From positions 1 to 8,550 of the forward strand of contig CANLAC010000046.1 of assembly GCA_947488645.1 (NCBI GenBank): a DNA stretch of 8,550 nucleotides. The letters are read 5' to 3'. Position 1 is the first letter of the stretch, and each line of letters begins with the position of its first letter. The notes under the pieces were generated by a model. That model saw only the letters and a program-made list of their open reading frames with translations, had not been told where the DNA came from and ran no database searches. This stretch comes from Actinomycetota bacterium. Lineage in GTDB: Bacteria > Actinomycetota > Actinomycetes > Nanopelagicales > Nanopelagicaceae. This document shows positions 5,772 to 8,550 of this stretch, piece after piece. The position numbers were made by a program, and so were the translations under genes.

Positions 5772-6175
5772 TACTTGGTCGCTCCCTTCTTGTTCATAGT
5801 CTTGCTAGCGGCTTTTACATCGCTAACTGCAACTGAGATGTGAGATGAACGCTTCAAGATACGGAAACCGCGACCCTGTGCACGTGGACGGAAACGCTTC
5901 ATTGTGCGGCCCTCGTCTACTAGTGCTTCAACAACCCAGAGCTCTGAAGCATCACGGATTGCTGGGTTCTTAGCCTTCGCATTTGCAACTGCAGAGTTAA
6001 GAAGTGTGTACACATCTTGTCCTGCAGCTTGTGGTGCGAACTTCAAAATGTTGAGTGCATCATCTGCACGTTGTCCACGGATTAGATCGACGATACGTCG
6101 AGCCTTCTGTGGTGTGTGGCGGATGTCGCGCAATACTGCGCGAGCGATCAATGAATTTTCTTGTGTGTTAGCCAC
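5771..6175 (-). CDS. rplV: 50S ribosomal protein L22 (GTG start inside rpsS)
   Basis: L22 binds 23S rRNA and sends a long hairpin into the exit tunnel. I place the start at the GTG at 6175-6173, giving 134 residues (VANTQENS...). It overlaps the rpsS stop by 8 bases (GTGGCTAA) and has GAAAGG 6 bases upstream. A longer frame from an ATG at 6238 would add 21 residues that resemble no L22 and would overlap rpsS by 71 bases, so I reject it. Family features are the early DIRHTPQKARRIVDLIRG (residues 17-34) and the signature VDEGRTMKRFRPRAQGRG (86-103) followed by KRSSHISVAV. The tunnel-loop residues MKR, linked to macrolide resistance in E. coli when deleted, are intact. The position usually Ala in GRA is Gly102-... 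GRGFRI here. Confidence 0.96.
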   Translation of the reverse strand: MANTQENSLIARAVLRDIRHTPQKARRIVDLIRGQRADDALNILKFAPQAAGQDVYTLLNSAVANAKAKNPAIRDASELWVVEALVDEGRTMKRFRPRAQGRGFRILKRSSHISVAVSDVKAASKTMNKKGATK

Positions 6176-6452
6176 GAGCTGCCTTTCGATCGTCGCCCTT
6201 AACGTGACCACGGAAGGTACGTGTTGGGGAGAATTCACCTAGCTTGTGTCCAACCATTGCATCAGTTACGAAAACCGGAATGTGCTTACGGCCATCGTGT
6301 ACTGCAATGGTGTGTCCGATCATTGAAGGAATGATCATTGAGCGGCGTGACCAGGTCTTGATCACGTTCTTTGTATTGGCATCGTTTTGTGCATCTACCT
6401 TCTTCTGTAGATGTCCATCAACGAATGGACCCTTCTTGAGACTTCTTGGCAT
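6168..6452 (-). CDS. rpsS: 30S ribosomal protein S19
   Basis: S19 sits in the 30S head with S13 and S14, forms an intersubunit bridge and lies near A-site tRNA. It has 94 residues (family about 92). The N-terminus MPRSLKKGPFVD and the signature around residues 57-83 (HIPVFVTDAMVGHKLGEF, then TRTFRGH) are complete. The ATG is 12 bases after the rplB stop, with GGAG 5 bases upstream. Its last codons contain the GTG start and ribosome binding site of rplV, so the two are translationally coupled by sequence. Confidence 0.98.
   Translation of the reverse strand: MPRSLKKGPFVDGHLQKKVDAQNDANTKNVIKTWSRRSMIIPSMIGHTIAVHDGRKHIPVFVTDAMVGHKLGEFSPTRTFRGHVKGDDRKAARG
6182..6187 (-). promoter_or_regulatory. 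Ribosome binding site deciding the rplV start
   Basis: The minus strand reads GAAAGG, then 6 bases, then GTG. It lies within the last codons of rpsS. This spacing and the L22-like sequence that begins at this GTG favour it over the ATG 63 bases upstream. Confidence 0.75.
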
Positions 6453-6464
6453 GAGGGCTCCTAC

Positions 6465-7298
6465 CTACCGCTTCTTATTCGACTTGCGACGACGGACGAT
6501 CATTGAATCTGATGCTTTCTTCTTACGAGTGCGGCCTTCAGGCTTACCCCATGGAGTCACTGGGTGACGTCCACCAGAAGTTTTACCTTCACCACCACCG
6601 TGTGGGTGATCTACTGGGTTCATAACAACACCACGTGTTGTTGGGCGAATACCTAACCAACGCTTACGACCAGCTTTTCCGTAGTTGATATTTCCCTGCT
6701 CTGCGTTTCCAACTTCACCAACAGTTGCGCGGCAACGAACATCAACGTTACGAATTTCACCAGATGGCATACGTAGTTGTGCATAAGGACCATCCTTTGC
6801 AACCAACTGAACTGATGCACCAGCTGAACGAGCAATCTTTGCTCCTCCACCTGGACGAAGTTCAATTGCGTGCACAGTTGTTCCCACTGGAATATTACGA
6901 AGTGGCAAGTTATTACCAGGCTTGATATCGGCCTTTGGACCGTTTTCAATCATTGCGCCTTGAACCAACTTGTCTGGTGCAATGATGTAACGCTTTTCTC
7001 CATCTGCGTAATGCAGAAGAGCAATGCGAGCAGTGCGGTTTGGGTCGTACTCAATGTGAGCAACCTTTGCCGGAATGCCATCCTTGTCATTGCGAACAAA
7101 ATCGATTAGACGGTAGGCACGCTTGTGTCCGCCACCTTGGTGACGAATAGTGATGCGACCTTGGTTGTTACGTCCACCCTTTGAGTGAATTGGACGAACA
7201 AGTGACTTTTCAGGAGTCGAGCGAGTGATTTCAGCGAAATCAGGAACGCTTGCGCCGCGTTGACCAGGGGTCGTTGGCTTTAATTTACGAAGTGCCAT
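6465..7298 (-). CDS. rplB: 50S ribosomal protein L2
   Basis: L2 is one of the most conserved ribosomal proteins; it is needed for subunit association and supports the peptidyl-transferase centre. The 277 residues are standard. The N-terminus has LKPTTPGQRG; an OB-like domain runs to about 125 and an SH3-like domain to about 195. The C-terminal block MNPVDHPHGGGEGKT (226-240) contains the histidines that include the counterpart of E. coli His229. The tail is strongly basic (RTRKKK to RRRKSNKKR). The ATG has AAAAGGA 6 bases or fewer upstream and follows rplW after a 33-base gap. It is the only gene here ending in TAG. Confidence 0.99.
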   Translation of the reverse strand: MALRKLKPTTPGQRGASVPDFAEITRSTPEKSLVRPIHSKGGRNNQGRITIRHQGGGHKRAYRLIDFVRNDKDGIPAKVAHIEYDPNRTARIALLHYADGEKRYIIAPDKLVQGAMIENGPKADIKPGNNLPLRNIPVGTTVHAIELRPGGGAKIARSAGASVQLVAKDGPYAQLRMPSGEIRNVDVRCRATVGEVGNAEQGNINYGKAGRKRWLGIRPTTRGVVMNPVDHPHGGGEGKTSGGRHPVTPWGKPEGRTRKKKASDSMIVRRRKSNKKR

Positions 7299-7331
7299 GA
7301 TGATCCTTTTCTTTTCCAGGTCCAGTTCCGC
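7299..7331 (-). other. 33-base spacer between rplW and rplB
   Basis: The transcribed strand contains CTGGACCTGG followed by the purine-rich stretch AAAAGAAAAGGATC that serves as the rplB ribosome binding site. No terminator hairpin or promoter pair is visible. It is the second-longest gap in the block. Confidence 0.6.
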
Positions 7332-7625
7332 TTAGGAAACCGGTCCTCCGAAAATGTCGATGCGGTCGCCAGCTGCAACTTGAACAATCGCGCGCTTGGT
7401 GTCTTTACGCTTTCCATCACCAAAACGAGTCTTCTTGTTCTTGCCCTGACGGTTCATTGTGTTAACGCTTACTACCTTCACGCCGAATACCTTTTCAACA
7501 GCGATCTTGATCTCTGTCTTATTAGCATCTGGTGCAACGATGAATGTGTACTTGTTCTCATCAAGCAACCCGTAGCTCTTTTCAGAAACAACTGGTGCAA
7601 CTAGAACGTCGCGGTAATCTTTCAT
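7332..7625 (-). CDS. rplW: 50S ribosomal protein L23
   Basis: L23 lines the tunnel exit and is the main docking site for trigger factor and signal recognition particle. It has 97 residues (family about 95-100). Conserved features are DVLVAPVVSEKS (residues 6-17), NKYTFIVAPDANKTEIK (24-40, including the conserved region around the Glu/Lys of the chaperone contact), and the C-terminal signature RAIVQVAAGDRIDIF (78-92). Start and the rplD stop overlap as ATGA; GAGG lies 7 bases upstream. Confidence 0.98.
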   Translation of the reverse strand: MKDYRDVLVAPVVSEKSYGLLDENKYTFIVAPDANKTEIKIAVEKVFGVKVVSVNTMNRQGKNKKTRFGDGKRKDTKRAIVQVAAGDRIDIFGGPVS

Positions 7626-8293
7626 GCGCTGACCTCACTTTCACGTGCAACTGAAGTTGTGCTCTTACCCTTTGAAGGAGCTTTGAGGAAATCTTTGATC
7701 GCAGCTTCTGAGAAGACAACGTCATCGCTTTTTAGGATGTCGTATGCGTTCAACTGATCTGGAACAAGCAAGTGCATGTCATCAGCGTTACGAAGTGAAC
7801 GCCATGCAAGATCCTCAGTACGTGAGACAACTACAAGAAGATTCTTGCGATCGCTGAACTGACGAACTGCTGCAATTGCTGACTTCGTTGAAGCTGTCGT
7901 TGTAATTGAATCCAGCACGTGAATACGATCGTTGCGCTGGCGGTCTGAAAGAACTCCGCGTAGGGCAGCAGCAATCATCTTCTTTGGTGTGCGTTGGAAG
8001 TAAGTACGTGGGCGAACAGCGTGTGCTGCTCCACCACCGCGTTGCAACGGAGCGCGGATAGAACCCTGACGGGCACGACCTGTTCCCTTTTGCTTGAACG
8101 GCTTCTTACCTGAACCAGAAGTTTCTCCACGGTTCTTTGCCTTTTGTGTTCCCTGGCGTGCAGCTGCTAGTTGAGCAGTTACTACCTGGTGAATTAAAGG
8201 AATATTTGTTTGAACATCGAAGATCTCAGTTGGTAGATCTACTGATCCAACCTTCTTACCTTCTGCGTTCTTTACTTCAACAGTAAGCGCCAT
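7622..8293 (-). CDS. rplD: 50S ribosomal protein L4
   Basis: L4 stabilises 23S rRNA and its extended loop forms part of the exit-tunnel constriction. In E. coli it also represses the S10 operon through the leader before rpsJ, which is not in this window. It has 223 residues (E. coli 201). The loop runs from about 45 to 95 with KPFKQKGTGRARQGSIR at 64-80, looking wild-type at positions associated with macrolide resistance; the globular domain follows (LSDRQRNDRIHVLD, NLLVVVS). A Ser/Lys-rich tail of roughly 15 residues after DFLKAP is non-conserved. The ATG is 2 bases after the rplC stop, but the nearest purine-rich site (AGGAAAGG) is 13 bases away, so reinitiation is likely. Confidence 0.98.
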   Translation of the reverse strand: MALTVEVKNAEGKKVGSVDLPTEIFDVQTNIPLIHQVVTAQLAAARQGTQKAKNRGETSGSGKKPFKQKGTGRARQGSIRAPLQRGGGAAHAVRPRTYFQRTPKKMIAAALRGVLSDRQRNDRIHVLDSITTTASTKSAIAAVRQFSDRKNLLVVVSRTEDLAWRSLRNADDMHLLVPDQLNAYDILKSDDVVFSEAAIKDFLKAPSKGKSTTSVARESEVSA

Positions 8294-8295
8294 GA

Positions 8296-8550
8296 TTAGT
8301 TGCCAGCCTTTCCTGCTGTTTCATAGATCGCGTGCTTAGCTGCAGAGCGGATGAAAACAAGCTGTCCGTCTGGGCCAGGAACTGATCCCTTGATAAGAAG
8401 TAAGTTGCGGTCTGCATCAACAGAGTGCACAACAAGGTTTTGAGTTGTAACGCGAACGCCACCCATAACACCTGACATGCGCATACCCTTGAAAACACGA
8501 CCTGGTGTTGAACATGCACCGATTGAACCTGGCATACGGTGCTTACGATC
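8296..8550 (-). CDS. rplC: 50S ribosomal protein L3 (partial, C-terminal 84 residues)
   Basis: L3 initiates large-subunit assembly and its long finger reaches the peptidyl-transferase centre. The frame is open to the right edge at 8550, where the first complete codon is GAT, so the gene continues beyond the window; an apparent ATG at 8535 is an internal Met in KHRMPGSIG. About 130 N-terminal residues are missing, judged from the usual length of about 210-220. Visible family features are PGSIGACSTPGRVFKGMRMSG-type sequence (residues 7-27 of the segment; given here only in part) and DADRNLLLIKGSVPG. The residue before Thr-Pro-Gly is Ser, where E. coli has the methylated Gln150. TAA stop. Confidence 0.97.
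   Translation of the reverse strand, partial: DRKHRMPGSIGACSTPGRVFKGMRMSGVMGGVRVTTQNLVVHSVDADRNLLLIKGSVPGPDGQLVFIRSAAKHAIYETAGKAGN
8307..8314 (-). promoter_or_regulatory. Distant ribosome binding site of rplD
   Basis: The minus strand reads AGGAAAGG near the end of rplC, 13 bases before the rplD ATG, which is longer than the usual 5-10. No closer purine-rich site is present. Translation of L4 may therefore depend mostly on ribosomes finishing L3, whose stop is only 2 bases from the ATG. Confidence 0.45.

Noticed and set aside
6244..7109. Plus-strand frames opposite rpsS and rplB
   Set aside because: Cys/Ser-rich complements of conserved genes, with no ribosome binding site or recognisable domain seen.
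7330..7350. Palindromic ACCGGT with flanking GGA/TCC at the end of rplW as a terminator
   Set aside because: The pairing is interrupted, no T-run follows, and most of it is coding sequence for the L23 C-terminus.

Overview
This window is a continuous stretch of ribosomal-protein genes, all transcribed from the minus strand. It holds 20 genes: 19 complete and one (rplC) cut by the right edge. Read in the direction of transcription (right to left) the order is rplC(partial)-rplD-rplW-rplB-rpsS-rplV-rpsC-rplP-rpmC-rpsQ, the body of the classical S10 operon, followed directly by rplN-rplX-rplE-rpsZ-rpsH-rplF-rplR-rpsE-rpmD-rplO, the classical spc operon up to L15. In most bacteria secY comes next, but only 6 bases remain after the rplO stop, so this is not visible.

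The organism is most likely an actinobacterium of moderate GC content (about 45-50% from hand-sampled lines). Reasons: a single zinc-binding 61-residue S14, an L3 with Ala-Cys-Ser before the Thr-Pro-Gly motif instead of the proteobacterial Gln-Asn-Gln, long charged or Ala/Pro/Arg-rich extensions on S5 and S3, and frequent GAGGAGG-type ribosome binding sites. The moderate GC would fit freshwater acI-type actinobacteria (Nanopelagicales), but that lineage is inference.

The genes are packed so tightly that almost no sequence is non-coding. Seven junctions are one-base TAATG stop/start overlaps, rplD/rplW overlap by ATGA, rpsS/rplV overlap by 8 bases, and rplP/rpmC abut exactly. The largest spacers are 75 bases (rpsZ-rpsH), 33 (rplW-rplB), 18 (rpsQ-rplN, the S10/spc join) and 12 (rplB-rpsS). 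I see no terminator or convincing promoter in any of them, so the block probably behaves as one long transcript with strong translational coupling. Seventeen of 20 stop codons are TAA, as expected for very highly expressed genes.

Functionally the products form the peptidyl-transferase and exit-tunnel parts of the large subunit (L2, L3, L4, L16, L22, L23, L24, L29, L14, L15), the 5S rRNA neighbourhood (L5, L18, and L30 nearby), the factor-binding stalk base (L6), and several small-subunit head and body proteins (S3, S14, S19 in the head; S5, S8, S17 in the body). All appear intact with conserved family motifs. I found no mobile element, CRISPR array, RNA gene or novel system here. The useful observations are a start-codon correction for rplV, the structured 75-base spacer before rpsH, and some coupling and sequence details.
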